From NCBI GenBank assembly GCA_963720735.1, contig CAVRGL010000006.1:245226-309225 (forward strand): DNA of 64,000 nt. The letters are read 5' to 3'. The notes under the pieces are model-generated. The model had not been told where the DNA came from. It saw nothing but the letters and a program-made list of their open reading frames with translations, and made no database searches. The stretch comes from JBBRHQ01 sp963720735. GTDB lineage: Bacteria > Actinomycetota > Thermoleophilia > Solirubrobacterales > 70-9. Shown in pieces: positions 36,651-45,866 of this stretch (position 1 is the first letter of the stretch; every line of letters begins with the position of its first letter). Made by a program: the position numbers and the translations under genes.

Positions 36651-38829
36651 GTGAGCGTCGGCTTCGGCTCCTATGTCCTCGGGATCGCGGAGCTCGGGTT
36701 CGTCGTCCTCTGCTTCGGGCTCGCGGCCTTCGCCCTGCGCTCGCGCCTGCTGGCCGGGTTGGGGTGGGGCTCCCGCGAGGCTGGTCGAGGCGGTGGCCGG
36801 CGTCGCGCTGCTGGTCCTGACCGCCGAGCTGCTGGGGGCGCTCGACCTGCTGCGCGATTGGGCCCTGCTCCTCGCCTCGCTGGGAGTCGCGTCGGCTGCC
36901 CTGCTCTGGTCCTCGCGCAGCAGGGCACCTGCTGCCTTGCCCGCGGGCCCGCCGTCCCCGCCGGTCCCCGGCCTGGCGATGCTGGTCACCGTCGGGGTCG
37001 TCGCGGTCGTCGTCGCCCACTGGGGCTTCGAGGCGAAGTACGCGCTCGACTCCGGCATCGTCAACTTCGACTCCCTCTGGTACCACATGCCGTTCGCGGC
37101 GCAGATGGCCCAGAGCGGATCGACGACCGCCCTCACCCATACCGACACGGTCTTCGTCAACTGGTTCTACCCGCAGAACTCCGAGCTGATCCAGGCGGTG
37201 TCGATCCTGCTGACCGGGCGCGACACCGTCTCCCTGTTCGTCAACTTCGGGTGGCTGGCGCTCGCCCTGCTCGCCGCCTGGTGCGTGGGGCGGCCCTACG
37301 GACGCGGTCCGCTGTCGGTGACCGCCGCGGCGGTCCTGCTCGAGTGCCACACGCTGGTCGTGCGCGAGCCGGGCGCGGCCAAGAACGACGTCGCCGCTGC
37401 GGCCCTGGTGCTGGCCGCCGCGGCGATCCTGATCAACGTCTGGGCAGCCCGCGGGTCGGGTGAGGCGGGCGAGTCCGGCGCCCGCGGCGGGCGGGCCTCG
37501 ATGCCCCCCGGCTGGGGGCTGGGAGCGGCCGGCCTCGCCGCGGGCCTCGCCGCCGGGACCAAGGTGACCGTGCTGGCCGCGGTGGCCGGCCTGACCGTCG
37601 CGGCGATCGCCCTCGCCCCGTCCGGCCGGCGGTGGAGCGCCGCCGCCTGGTGGCTCCTCCCGGCCCTCGCCGGCAGCGGGTTCTGGTACCTGCGCAACCT
37701 GATCGACGCCGGCAACCCGATCCCCCAGATTCGCCACCTCGGCCCGATCTCCCTGCCCGGCCCGGAGCGCCTGCAGGTCGGCCGTCCCGACTTCAACGTC
37801 CTTCACTACGCCACCGACACCGCCGTCTGGCGCGAGTACTTCGCGCCCGGCCTCCACCAGGCCTTCGGCCTGCTCTGGCCGCTGGTCCTGCTCGGCGCTC
37901 TCGCCGGGGCGCTCCTCGCCCTGCTCCGCGGCCCGGGCCGGGCCGTGCGCTGGACGGGCGGGACGGCGCTGTTCGCGATCGCCGCCTACCTGGTCACCCC
38001 GCTGAGCGCGGCCGGGGCCGAGGGGGCCCCGGTCGCCTTCGCGATCAACATCCGCTTCGCGATCCCGGCGCTGCTCCTGGGGGTGGTCCTGCTGCCGCTC
38101 GGCAGAGGCCTTCGCTGGGGCCGCGACCAATGGCTGCTGCTTGGCGCGCTGCTCGCCGTGATGGTGATCAGCGACCGCTCCGACGCCGTGCTCCGCGATC
38201 CCGAGAGGCTGTTCGGGCTGGGCCTCGCGCTGGTCGGGGTGGCCCTGCCCTCGGCCCTGCTGTACGCGCGCTCGCGCGGCGCCCGCAGCGCCCCGCTGAT
38301 CGCTGCCGCAGCCGCGCTCGTGCTGGTCGTGGTCGGGATCGGCTACCCGGTGCAACGGGACTATCTGCGGGATCGCTTCCACGACTTCGACCCCTCGATG
38401 AACCTCGACACCGCCTATCGCTGGGCGAACCGCCAGAGCGACGCCCGGATCGGGCTTGCCGGGACCACCGCCGGCTTCCTCGGCTACGGCTTCTACGGTG
38501 CCGACCTCTCCAACCGGGTCATCTATCTCGGGCAGCCGGGCCCGAATGGGGCCTTCAACGCGATCCCCACCTGCGAGGCGTTCCGGGCCGCGGTCAACCG
38601 GGCGGACCTCGACTACCTGGTCACGGCGCCCTTCCTCAACTTCATCCATCCCGAGCGACCGCTGCGATCGCCGGAGGCCGCCTGGCTGCGCGGCGAGCCG
38701 GCGGTCACCCCGGTCAACCGCGACGGCGCGGTGACGGTGTGGAGGGTCGATGGCCGCCTCGACCCGGCCGGCTGCCGGGCGGCCTCCAACGCGCCGCTCC
38801 GGTTCATCCCCGACCAACCCGGGACCTGA
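36651..38829 (+). CDS. GT-C-type polytopic membrane glycosyltransferase-like protein, frameshifted
   Basis: About 725 residues from GTG 36651, with about 12 membrane helices. The first 40 residues (SYVLGIAELGFVVLCFGLAA) are in one frame and the rest in the next; the switch lies in the G-rich stretch at about 36763-36775, where one extra G would explain it. The first extracellular loop has GIVNFDSLWYHMPFAAQM, an acidic site like that of ArnT/PMT-type GT-C enzymes, then NWFYPQNSELIQAV. The extracytoplasmic C-terminal part (NRQSDARIGLAGTTAGFLGY) is typical of such transferases. Donor and acceptor are unknown. Confidence 0.75.
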
Positions 38830-38857
38830 GCGCGGGCTCTGGCCTATGCTTGCGCCG

Positions 38858-39058
38858 GTGAGCGAGCCGGGCTTCAAGGAAGGCGATCCGATCTGGGTGA
38901 TGCAGGCCGACGGCTCGGCCCGTCCCGGCGTCTTCGTCGGCGAGGGCGAGGCGTCCGCCTTCTTCGGCGGCCCCCCGACCGTCTACGTCGCCTATCCCGA
39001 GAGCAAGAGCGGCGAGGCGGTCGAGTTCGACCGGGTCACGGCCCGCGAGGAGGACTGA
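38858..39058 (+). CDS. Small conserved-looking protein, unknown
   Basis: 66 residues from GTG 38858 (ATG 38846 is an alternative). The sequence is beta-rich and acidic: EGDPIWVMQADGSARPGVFV, then GGPPTVYVAYPESKSGEA and VEFDRVTAREED. It resembles small barrel proteins but no family is recognised. Its stop overlaps the next, CTG-started gene by 4 bp (CTGA), indicating coupling. Confidence 0.55.
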   Translation: MSEPGFKEGDPIWVMQADGSARPGVFVGEGEASAFFGGPPTVYVAYPESKSGEAVEFDRVTAREED

Positions 39059-39387
39059 TCGCCTACCCGGTCGAGAACGCCCTGTTCCAGTGGGAGGAGG
39101 GTTGGCGCAGCCTCGAGGGCCTGCGCGGCGACCCGGCTGCACAGCGGCGCGCCGACCGTGCGATCAACGCGATCCGCGACGAGCTCCGCCGCCGCATCGG
39201 CCCGACCTTCCGCGCCGGCGAGCTCGCCGAGCTCTACGCGGCGGGCACCGACTGGTGCCTGGAGGCCGTGACGGCGGTCGACCCCGTGCCCCCGCTGGAT
39301 CCCCAGACGCTCGCCGACGCCGGCTTCTGGATCTACCTGCGCGGCGCCAGCGACTTCGCGGGCGGCCGCCAGCTGGCCGTCGACTGA
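39055..39387 (+). CDS. Unknown protein, probable CTG start
   Basis: 110 residues in an open frame without ATG, GTG or TTG near its beginning. CTG 39055 overlaps the preceding stop as CTGA and is preceded by GAGGAGG, so it is the likely start. The protein reads as real: NALFQWEEGWRSLEGLRGDP, AINAIRDELRRRIGPTFRAG, LYAAGTDWCLEAV and a C-terminal FWIYLRGASDFAGGRQLAVD. It is mostly helical with conserved-looking Trp and Arg. Function unknown. Confidence 0.6.
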   Translation: MIAYPVENALFQWEEGWRSLEGLRGDPAAQRRADRAINAIRDELRRRIGPTFRAGELAELYAAGTDWCLEAVTAVDPVPPLDPQTLADAGFWIYLRGASDFAGGRQLAVD

Positions 39388-39390
39388 GGC

Positions 39391-39939
39391 CTACCGCTCC
39401 TCGTCGTCCTCGCCGTCCGGGGCGCTGCGGCGCGCCGGATGACGATCTGATCCGGCTCGATCCTCACCGTCACCTGCCGTTGCCCGGCCCAGTGCTCGGC
39501 GTAGGCGGGGTCGTCCCGGACAGCGGGGTCGAGCCAGAGGCCGTAGCCGTCCTCGCCCTGCTCGAAGGTCGCTTCCAGCTCCGCCTTGCGACGGCCCCGA
39601 CCGCCGCGCCGGCCCCGGCGGCGCCTGCGCCGTGGCCGGCCCTCCGCCTCGCCGCCGTCGGCGGGCTCCTCGCCCGCGGGCTCCGCCCTCTTCCTCTTCC
39701 TCTTCCTCGGCCTCCTCCTCCGCCTCGCTCGCCTCGGCGATCTCCGCCTCGATCTCGTCGCGAAGGTCGACCTCCGCGGTGCCGTCCTCGTCGTCGGGAG
39801 AGAGCCCGTGCTGGCGGCGGAACTCGCGCAGCTCGGAGGTCCCGATCTCGAGCTGGTGGGCGATCCATGCGTCAGTGCGACCCTGGCGCACCCAGGCGCG
39901 GATCTGGTTGAGCTGGGGCCTTAGGGATCGCTTGGCCAT
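39391..39939 (-). CDS. Unknown acidic/basic-linker protein, twice frameshifted
   Basis: The ATG 39939 start opens an HTH-like N-terminus (RPQLNQIRAWVRQGRTDAWI, then SELREFRRQHGLSPDDED) followed by an acidic Glu-rich region. One extra base in a GGG run near 39680 moves the frame to an Arg/Gly-rich linker and a folded-looking C-terminal part: KAELEATFEQGEDGYGLWLD, then VRDDPAYAEHWAGQ and VTVRIEPDQIVIRRA. One missing C in a CCCC run near 39420 returns to the first frame and the DGEDDEER ending. The family is not recognised. Both indels lie at homopolymers, so errors are likely. Confidence 0.6.
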   Translation of the reverse strand: MAKRSLRPQLNQIRAWVRQGRTDAWIAHQLEIGTSELREFRRQHGLSPDDEDGTAEVDLRDEIEAEIAEASEAEEEAEEEEEEEGGARGRGARRRRRGGGPATAQAPPGPARRSGPSQGGAGSDLRAGRGRLRPLARPRCPGRPRLRRALGRATAGDGEDRAGSDRHPARRSAPDGEDDEER

Positions 39940-39982
39940 CGGCGGCGGCGAGTCTATTCGACCGGCGTTCCCGAGCGGCGGC

Positions 39983-40222
39983 TCAGGCCATCAGGAAGGC
40001 GAGCGCCTCGAACATCACCACGGCGACGACGGCGACGGTGAGGGCGAGGCAGATCGCGAGCACGCTGAAGCGGACCTTGCCTTTGGTCTCGACACGGGCG
40101 ATCCTGCGGGCCCGCGATCGGTTCGCCGCACGGCGGCGAAGTTGCTCGCGCCGACGCCGCTCGAGCGAGGTTTCCTCTTCGAAAGCCAACTCGAACTGGT
40201 TGATGCTCTGTCGCATTCTCAT
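39983..40222 (-). CDS. Small C-terminal-anchored membrane protein, unknown
   Basis: 79 residues from ATG 40222. The first half is charged and helical (FELAFEEETSLERRRREQLR, then a run of basic residues); the second half is one membrane helix (FSVLAICLALTVAVVAVVMF). It is probably a tail-anchored protein with a cytoplasmic basic helix. The 100 bp upstream are AT-rich for this genome and contain a TGCATGCGCGATTGCA palindrome, the likely promoter area. No function is recognised. Confidence 0.6.
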   Translation of the reverse strand: MRMRQSINQFELAFEEETSLERRRREQLRRRAANRSRARRIARVETKGKVRFSVLAICLALTVAVVAVVMFEALAFLMA

Positions 40223-40323
40223 CGTCTCACCAGGGCGGCTGTGACGCTAGCAAAGCTGCATGCGCGATTGCATATGTGAAAGTCACAAAGGACACACACG
40301 AGGGGAAGCTGCCCGCGCTGGCC

Positions 40324-40854
40324 TCAGCAGGCTCCCCAGAGGCCGGCGCCGCGCCGTCCGGCGGCGAGCTCGAGCGAGCGGAACAGCGGCGCGTGGAGGT
40401 CGTTGGGCGGGATCGTCAGGGTCCTCGCCAGGCCCCGCCGGACGAGCTCGGCGTTGACGAAGAGCCGGCCGAGGTGGACGTAGGCGAGCAGGCGACCGTA
40501 GACGTCGCGTCGCTCCGCTCCCAGCACCAGCCGCACCCGCCGGCCCTCGAGCAGCCCATGGTTGAAGTTCGAGGCCCGGGGGCCGAAGCACTGCACCGGG
40601 GTTCCGGGCTTGACGGTCTCGGGGGTATCGACGCCGATGTAGCGGACCTCGTCGCGGCGGCGGCCGATCCGCACCTCGATCGTGTCGCCGTCGATCACCC
40701 GGGTGACGCGGGCCTCGAGCCGCAACGGCCCGCGCGGGCCCGGCGGGGCGCCGGCGTCACGGGGCGGCGGGCGCAGCGCGAGCAGGGCGACGGCGAGCAG
40801 CAGGACCGCCCCGCCGATCCTCCCTCTGCGCGAGTAGCGGCCCACCCCCGCCAA
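40324..40854 (-). CDS. Secreted thermonuclease-like (SNase) protein
   Basis: 176 residues from ATG 40854. The N-terminal signal or anchor helix is GGAVLLLAVALLALRPP. The SNase OB-fold has EARVTRVIDGDTIEVRIG, EVRYIGVDTPETVKPG and AERRDVYGRLLAYVHLG, which hold the Ca-binding Asp and the catalytic Arg/Glu/Arg set. It continues with FVNAELVRRGLARTL and a final cysteine. It probably degrades nucleic acids outside the cell. Confidence 0.9.
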   Translation of the reverse strand: MAGVGRYSRRGRIGGAVLLLAVALLALRPPPRDAGAPPGPRGPLRLEARVTRVIDGDTIEVRIGRRRDEVRYIGVDTPETVKPGTPVQCFGPRASNFNHGLLEGRRVRLVLGAERRDVYGRLLAYVHLGRLFVNAELVRRGLARTLTIPPNDLHAPLFRSLELAAGRRGAGLWGAC

Positions 40855-40957
40855 GCCGGGGCGCCTCGGCCGCTCCCCCGCCGGGCCGCTCGGCCGAACG
40901 CAGGGTTAGGGCTCGCTATTCACCCCTAACGTGCAGCTCGGCGAGGCGGGGCCGCCG

Positions 40958-41876
40958 CTAGGGCGTGCGGTGGACGCTGGAGAGCAGCGTCTCCTTGATC
41001 TGGGCGATGATCTCCAGCGCCTCGCTCCATTCGCGCTGCCAGACGTTGCGCCCGAAGATCACCCCGGAGCCGCCCGCCTCCATGATCGAGCGGGCTGTGC
41101 GCGAGGACCGTCTCGTCGTCGACCTTGGAGCCGCCGGAGAGGACGACGAGGGAGCGGCCGGCCGACTCGACGCAGTGCTGGATCGCCTCCTCCTGGGTGA
41201 CGTCCATCTCGTTGTAGGGGGCGGGGGAGTCCTTGTCCTTCTCACCCGGGTCCGGCATGTTCAGCTTGACCACGTCGGCGCCCATCTCCATCGCCATCCG
41301 GGCCGCATAGTCGACCGCGTAGAAGGAGAGCTGCCCGCCCTTCTGGTTGATCGCCGAGCCGCGGGGATAGGACCAGATCACCAGCGGCATCCCGTAGCGG
41401 TCGCAGTCCTCCCGCACCCCCTTCAGCTGGTGCAGGTCCTCGTCCTGGCGGGGGGAGCCGACGTAGAGCGTGTAGCCGACCGCGTCGGCGCCGAGCCGCA
41501 CCGCGTCCTCGACCGATGCGTTGGTGGTCGACAGCGCGTTGTCGGAGGGGGGGACGTCCGTCTTGCCGTTGACCTTGAGGATCAGCGGCACCCGCCCCGC
41601 GTAGTCGGGGTAGTACTTCTCGGCCATCCCGATCTGGCAGGCGAGGGCCGAGTAGCCGGCCTCGGCGGCGAGCCGGAACTGGTAATCAGGGTCCTTCGAG
41701 GCGGGGTTGGGGAAGAAGTCGCGGGGGCCGTGCTCGATCCCCTGGTCGATCGGCAGCAGCATCAGCGTCCCGTTGCCGGGGCCGAACTCGAAAAGGAGCC
41801 GGTGCAGCCGGGCCCTCTTGCCGGGCGGCAGCACTTCCAGCAGCGACTTCTGCTTGGTCAGGCTCTTCACTTCCAT
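40958..41876 (-). CDS. Class I fructose-bisphosphate aldolase (archaeal/DhnA type), frameshifted
   Basis: About 305 residues from ATG 41876 with a GAGGAGG site upstream. Motifs of the DeoC/FbaB-type barrel: LMLLPIDQGIEHGPRDFF, AVGYTLYVGSPRQDED, PLVIWSYPRGSAI, and the Schiff-base lysine region GADVVKLNMPDPG. After KVDDETVLA one extra base at about 41100 shifts the frame; the true end reads ARSIMEAGGSGVIFGRNVWQ then EALEIIAQIKETLL. This form of aldolase replaces the class II enzyme in some actinobacteria. A sequence error is likely since both parts are conserved. Confidence 0.85.
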
Positions 41877-42023
41877 CAGCGTCGTTCCTCCTCGAATCCG
41901 GGTGTGGGGTCAGTATGCCACCGGGCAGCGGGGAGGCGTGGGCGCCGAGGCAGGCCGACAGCCGGGTTACGATCGCCCTTACGTCCGGCCGCCAGCGCGG
42001 CAACTGCGGTAATCGGCGCCGAA

Positions 42024-43130
42024 ATGGAACACCGCTTCTCAGGCACCCCGTTCACGATCGGCATAGAGGAGGAGCTGATGCTGGTGGACGCCGCCAGCTT
42101 CGAGCTCGCCCAGGGCATCGAGGAGATCCTCGCTGACTGCGGAGACGGGGTCGGCGAGGTCAAGCCGGAGCTGATGCAGGCGATGCTCGAGATCGCCACC
42201 GATCCCTGCGCCAACCTCCGCGAGGCGGGGGAGCAGCTCGGCGAGCTCCGCCGGCGGGTCGGCGACACTGCGTCCCGCAACGGGATGGCCCTGGCGGCGT
42301 CCGGGACTCACCCGACCGGGCTCGGCGAGGAGCAGCTGATCGTCGAGCGCCCCCGCTACCTCGAGCTGGCCGGGCAGCTCGGATGGATCGCCCGCCAGGA
42401 GCTGATCTTCGGCACCCACGTCCACGTCGGGATCGACGATGCGGACAAGGCGATCTACATCGCCGACGGCGTCCGCCGCCACATCCCCCTGATGCTCGCG
42501 GTCTCCTCGAACTCCCCTCTGTGGCGCGGAGAGGTGACCGGGATGATGTCCTCGCGCACCCCGGTCTTCCGGGCCTTCCCCAGGGTCGGGGTCCCGCCCC
42601 ATTACGGCACCTGGGAGATCTTCTCCGGGCGGGTCGAGCTGATGATGCGCTCCGGTGCGATCCCCGACTACACCTACCTCTGGTGGGACGTCCGCCCACA
42701 TCCCAACCTGGGCACGGTCGAGGTCCGCGTCTACGACCAGCAGACGAGGCTCGAGGACTCGATCGCCCTGGCCGCGCTGGCGATCTGCCTCGTCCACCGC
42801 TACCACGTCAACTTCGGCGAGTCGGAGCCGCTGATCGAGGTCCCGACGGAGCTGATCGACGACAACAAGGTGCGGGCGGCGCTGCGCGGGATCGAGGGGG
42901 AGCTGGTCGACTTCCCCCGCCACCGCCAGGCGCCGGCTGCCGATCTCGCTCGCGAGATGATCGCCGAGCTCGAGCCCGACGCCGCCGCGCTCGGCTGCGA
43001 GGCCGAGCTGGCCGGGGTGCTCCGCCTGATCGACGCGGGCACCGGCGCGCGAACCCAGCTCGGGGTCCTGGAGCGCTCCGGCAGGCCCGAGGACCTGGTC
43101 CGCTACCTCTGCGAGCAGACGCTGGAATAG
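42024..43130 (+). CDS. Carboxylate-amine ligase, GCS2/YbdK family
   Basis: 368 residues from ATG 42024. Signatures: FTIGIEEELMLVDAASFEL, EVKPELMQAMLEIATDPC, ASGTHPTGLGEEQLIVERPR, FGTHVHVGIDDADKAIYI, SSNSPLWRGEVTGMMSSRTP and RPHPNLGTVEVRVYDQQT. The glutamate-cysteine-ligase fold and metal ligands are intact. YbdK-type enzymes show weak gamma-glutamyl-cysteine ligase activity, and others link amino acids or cofactors (for example F420-like pathways). The true substrate is unknown. Confidence 0.9.
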   Translation: MEHRFSGTPFTIGIEEELMLVDAASFELAQGIEEILADCGDGVGEVKPELMQAMLEIATDPCANLREAGEQLGELRRRVGDTASRNGMALAASGTHPTGLGEEQLIVERPRYLELAGQLGWIARQELIFGTHVHVGIDDADKAIYIADGVRRHIPLMLAVSSNSPLWRGEVTGMMSSRTPVFRAFPRVGVPPHYGTWEIFSGRVELMMRSGAIPDYTYLWWDVRPHPNLGTVEVRVYDQQTRLEDSIALAALAICLVHRYHVNFGESEPLIEVPTELIDDNKVRAALRGIEGELVDFPRHRQAPAADLAREMIAELEPDAAALGCEAELAGVLRLIDAGTGARTQLGVLERSGRPEDLVRYLCEQTLE

Positions 43131-43163
43131 CCCCGCGACCAGAGCCTCCGTGTCAATCCCGAG

Positions 43164-43206
43164 GTGGGACCTTTCAGCCGTCAGATAGGCGCTTCAAAGG
43201 TCCCAC
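43164..43206. repeat. 43-bp palindromic repeat, copy B
   Basis: Same length and same 11-bp terminal inverted repeats as copy A at 27124-27166. Three substitutions lie at repeat positions 15, 21 and 29. Positions 15 and 29 face each other in the hairpin and changed together, G.G to C.C. It lies between the GCS2 stop and the HxlR promoter. Confidence 0.85.
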
Positions 43207-43250
43207 GCCCGCTGAATTTCGTTTTTACTTCGGAAATCGCACCAGCTTGC

Positions 43251-43279
43251 TTGCATTTTGGGCGGCAAGTTCGAAAATA
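43251..43279 (+). promoter_or_regulatory. Candidate hxlR-type gene promoter
   Basis: TTGCAT (43251-43256) and AAAATA (43274-43279) are separated by 17 nt within an AT-rich stretch. The ATG is 5 nt after the -10, which would give a leaderless message. Confidence 0.4.
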
Positions 43280-43284
43280 GAAGC

Positions 43285-43593
43285 ATGCCTCGGGAAGCTC
43301 CCGTCCTTGAGATCCTCGACCTGCTGGGCCGACGCTGGTCGTTGCGGCTGGTCTGGGAGCTGCGCCGCGACGCGGTCGGCTTCTCCGAGCTGCGCCAGCG
43401 CACCGGGATCAGCTCCTCGGTGCTTGCCGGGAGGCTCCGGGAGCTCTCCGGCGCCGGGGTGATCGAGTCCGGTGGAGGACGCAGATACCGGCTCTCGCCG
43501 GCCGGCCGCGAGCTGGCTCGGGTCCTCTACGACCTCAACCGTTGGGCCGAGGGTGCTGCGCGGAGCCGGGATGAGGTTATCCTCGAACGGTGA
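43285..43593 (+). CDS. HxlR-family winged-helix regulator
   Basis: 102 residues from ATG 43285 (GGG-preceded upstream starts are less likely because they would cross the promoter). HxlR features: APVLEILDLLGRRWSLRLVW, FSELRQRTGISSSVLAGRLR for the recognition region, and GVIESGGGRRYRLSPAGREL for the wing. The usual N-terminal redox cysteine is absent, so sensing by Cys is unlikely. It overlaps the next gene by 4 bp (GTGA), so the two are co-expressed. Confidence 0.88.
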   Translation: MPREAPVLEILDLLGRRWSLRLVWELRRDAVGFSELRQRTGISSSVLAGRLRELSGAGVIESGGGRRYRLSPAGRELARVLYDLNRWAEGAARSRDEVILER

Positions 43594-44348
43594 GCGAGAC
43601 CGAGCTCAGCGTCATCTGCAAGAACTGCGGCTCCGAGGTCAGCCCCTACGTCACCGAATGTCCCTATTGCGGAGCCCGGCTTCGCAAGCGGGCCCCGAAG
43701 CTGGAACGTCGCGGCGACGGATTCGAGGCGAAGCCATCGAAGCGCCGCCGCCGGCGGTTTCGCCGCAGGCTGAGCGGGCTCGACGCGACCCGGCCATACG
43801 CCACCGTGGCGGTGATCGGCGCCTCGGTCGTGATGACCCTGGTGCAGCGCGCTCTCGACAAGCCGCTCGCCGACCTGGGCGCGATCGGCGGCCCTGTCGG
43901 GAACGAGTTCTGGCGCTACCTGGCCGCTCCCTTCGCCTATCAGGACATCGGCTACCTGTTCGTGATCGGGGTGATGATCGCGATCTTCGGGCCCGGCCTC
44001 GAGCGCCGCCTCGGCAGCCTGCCGACCCTGGTCCTGCTGCTCGCCTGCGGCTCTCTGGGGATGCTCGCCGCCGACGGGATCGAGACCGCGCTCGGCGAGA
44101 TCACCGTCGCGGCCGGCGGCAACGGGATCGCCCTCGGTGCGCTGGCTGCGTGGTTCGCGCTTCGCCACTCCGAGGCGCGCGGGGCGATCGACGACGACTA
44201 CGACGTGATCGGCGTCGCGGTGGCGGCTGCAGTGCTGCTGGCGCTGCCGATCTTCGAGGACACCGCCAACGCCTTCGCCGGCCTCGCCGGCGGCGCCGTC
44301 GGAGCGCTCGCCGGCCTCGCCGCGGCCAGCCTCCGGCCGGGCGACTGA
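43590..44348 (+). CDS. Zinc-ribbon plus rhomboid-like membrane protein, catalytic residues lost
   Basis: 252 residues from GTG 43590. An N-terminal zinc ribbon (Cys10, Cys13, Cys24, Cys27) and a basic linker precede a six-helix rhomboid-like domain. EFWRYLAAPFAYQDIGYLF and IFGPGLERRLGSLPTLVL match the rhomboid L1 and helix 2 pattern, but loop histidines are missing. The GxSG active-site motif reads GGNG at residues 176-179 (Asn178 instead of Ser), and the last-helix His is replaced in NAFAGLAGGAVGA. It is therefore probably a pseudoprotease. The coupling to an HxlR regulator is unexplained. Confidence 0.78.
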   Translation: MSETELSVICKNCGSEVSPYVTECPYCGARLRKRAPKLERRGDGFEAKPSKRRRRRFRRRLSGLDATRPYATVAVIGASVVMTLVQRALDKPLADLGAIGGPVGNEFWRYLAAPFAYQDIGYLFVIGVMIAIFGPGLERRLGSLPTLVLLLACGSLGMLAADGIETALGEITVAAGGNGIALGALAAWFALRHSEARGAIDDDYDVIGVAVAAAVLLALPIFEDTANAFAGLAGGAVGALAGLAAASLRPGD

Positions 44349-44357
44349 CCCCACCCG

Positions 44358-45014
44358 ATGGGCGAGAAGTTCACGCCGATGTCGGCCGAGCTGCACCGCT
44401 ACGCGGTCGAGCACTCCCGCCAGGACGAGGTGCTGCGCTCGCTCGATCGGGAGACGGCGGCGCTCGGAGACGTCGCCGTGATGCAGATGGCGCCCGAGCA
44501 GGGGGCGCTGACCACGCTGCTGGTGCGGGCGATCGGCGCCCGCCGGGCCCTGGAGATCGGAACCTTCACCGGCTACGGCTCGATCTCGATCGCCCGCGGA
44601 CTGGCCGACGGCGGCCGCCTGCTCACCTGCGACGTCTCGGAGGAATGGACCGAGATCGCCCGCCGATACTTCGAGGAGGCCGGAGTCGCGGAGCAGATCG
44701 AGCTGCGGATCGGCCCCGCGATCGAGACGCTCCGATCCCTCGACCCTGGCGAGCCCTTCGACTTCGTCTTCATCGACGCCGACAAGACCAGCTACCCGGA
44801 CTACTACGAGGAGACCATGCGCCTGCTGCGGCCGGGCGGGCTGGTGATGATCGACAACGTCTTCCGCGGCGGCGAGGTGATCGACCCCGAGGCCGACGAC
44901 GACGGGGTTCGGGCGATCCGCGAGGTCAACGACCGCATCGCCTCCGACCCGAGGGTGGAGCCGGTGGCGATGGTCGGCATCGCCGACGGGATCACCCTGG
45001 CGCTGAAGGCCTGA
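44358..45014 (+). CDS. Class I SAM-dependent O-methyltransferase (CCoAOMT-like)
   Basis: 218 residues from ATG 44358. Motif I is ALEIGTFTGYGSISIARGL, followed by LLTCDVSEEWTEIARRYF, FDFVFIDADKTSYPDYYEET and LRPGGLVMIDNVFRGGEV. The DADK and IDN aspartates and asparagine are the divalent-metal ligands of this catechol-type family. The acceptor is unknown. It is 9 bp downstream of the rhomboid-like gene and 14 bp upstream of the GNAT gene, suggesting one transcript. Confidence 0.92.
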   Translation: MGEKFTPMSAELHRYAVEHSRQDEVLRSLDRETAALGDVAVMQMAPEQGALTTLLVRAIGARRALEIGTFTGYGSISIARGLADGGRLLTCDVSEEWTEIARRYFEEAGVAEQIELRIGPAIETLRSLDPGEPFDFVFIDADKTSYPDYYEETMRLLRPGGLVMIDNVFRGGEVIDPEADDDGVRAIREVNDRIASDPRVEPVAMVGIADGITLALKA

Positions 45015-45028
45015 CGCCGGGACGGCCG

Positions 45029-45837
45029 ATGCGAGAGGGCGACTGGCTGGAGCTCAACGTGGGGGCGCTCGCCGACTGGTTCTCCGCGGTCGCGGGGCGA
45101 GGACCGCGAAGCAGGCTGATCGAGCTCGATGGCGTGGTCGCGGCGATCAACCCGGACGCGGCCGGGCGCTCGGTCTTCAACAGCGTCGCCTACACCGACT
45201 CTCGGCCGCGCTCGAGGCGCGCTACGCGGAGATCGCGGCGGCCTACGCCGAGGCCGGTTGCGCATGGACCGTCTGGGTGCGCTCAGATGACGGCGCGACC
45301 GCCGCGATGCTGGAGCGCGCCGGGCACAGCCTCGACGCGCAGCCGCGGGCGATGGGGACAGGGCTGGAGGGGATCGAGGAGCCGGACCTGGGGGGCATCG
45401 ACTGGACCGGCGAGGGGGCGCCGGCGGAGATGTTCGCGATCAACGATCGCGCCTACGGGTGGCCGGAAGGAACCTGGCGAGCGGGTTTGGGGGCGCTCCC
45501 GGATCCTTGCTTCATCTACGTCGCCCGGGTCGAGGGCGAGCCGGCCGCCACCGTCCTGACCACCGATCATCCCGGCCTCGGGGGTGACAGTGACTGCTCG
45601 GTCTGGTGCGTCGGGACCCTGGAGGCCGCCCGGGGCCGGGGCCTGGCGAGCGCCCTGATGCGCCGGGCGATGTTCGAAGCGCGCCGCCGCGGATGCGCGA
45701 CCACGACGCTGCAGGCGACCAAGCTCGGGCGCCCGGTCTACGAGCGGGTCGGCTACGAAGATTTCGGCCCGCTGCAGATGTGGGAGCTGCGCCCGTCCGA
45801 GCTGGCCGGGCAGGCGCAGCCGAAGCCCGCGGCGTGA
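45029..45837 (+). CDS. GNAT-family N-acetyltransferase, frameshifted
   Basis: About 270 residues from ATG 45029. The N-terminal part (LELNVGALADWFSAVAGRGP, FNSVAYTDS) and the rest (ALEARYAEIAAAYAEAGCAW onward) lie in different frames; one base missing at about 45199-45203 would join them. The acetyl-CoA site is WCVGTLEAARGRGLASALMR, with LQATKLGRPVYERVGYEDFG as the final signature. The N-terminal half resembles the degenerate first domain of tandem GNAT proteins. The substrate is unknown. Confidence 0.8.
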
Positions 45838-45853
45838 CCCCGCCCGGCCCGGG

Positions 45854-45859
45854 TAAGGT
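45854..45859 (+). promoter_or_regulatory. -10 box TAAGGT (leaderless)
   Basis: TAAGGT ends 7 nt before GTG 45867. Confidence 0.35.
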
Positions 45860-45866
45860 GGCTACC

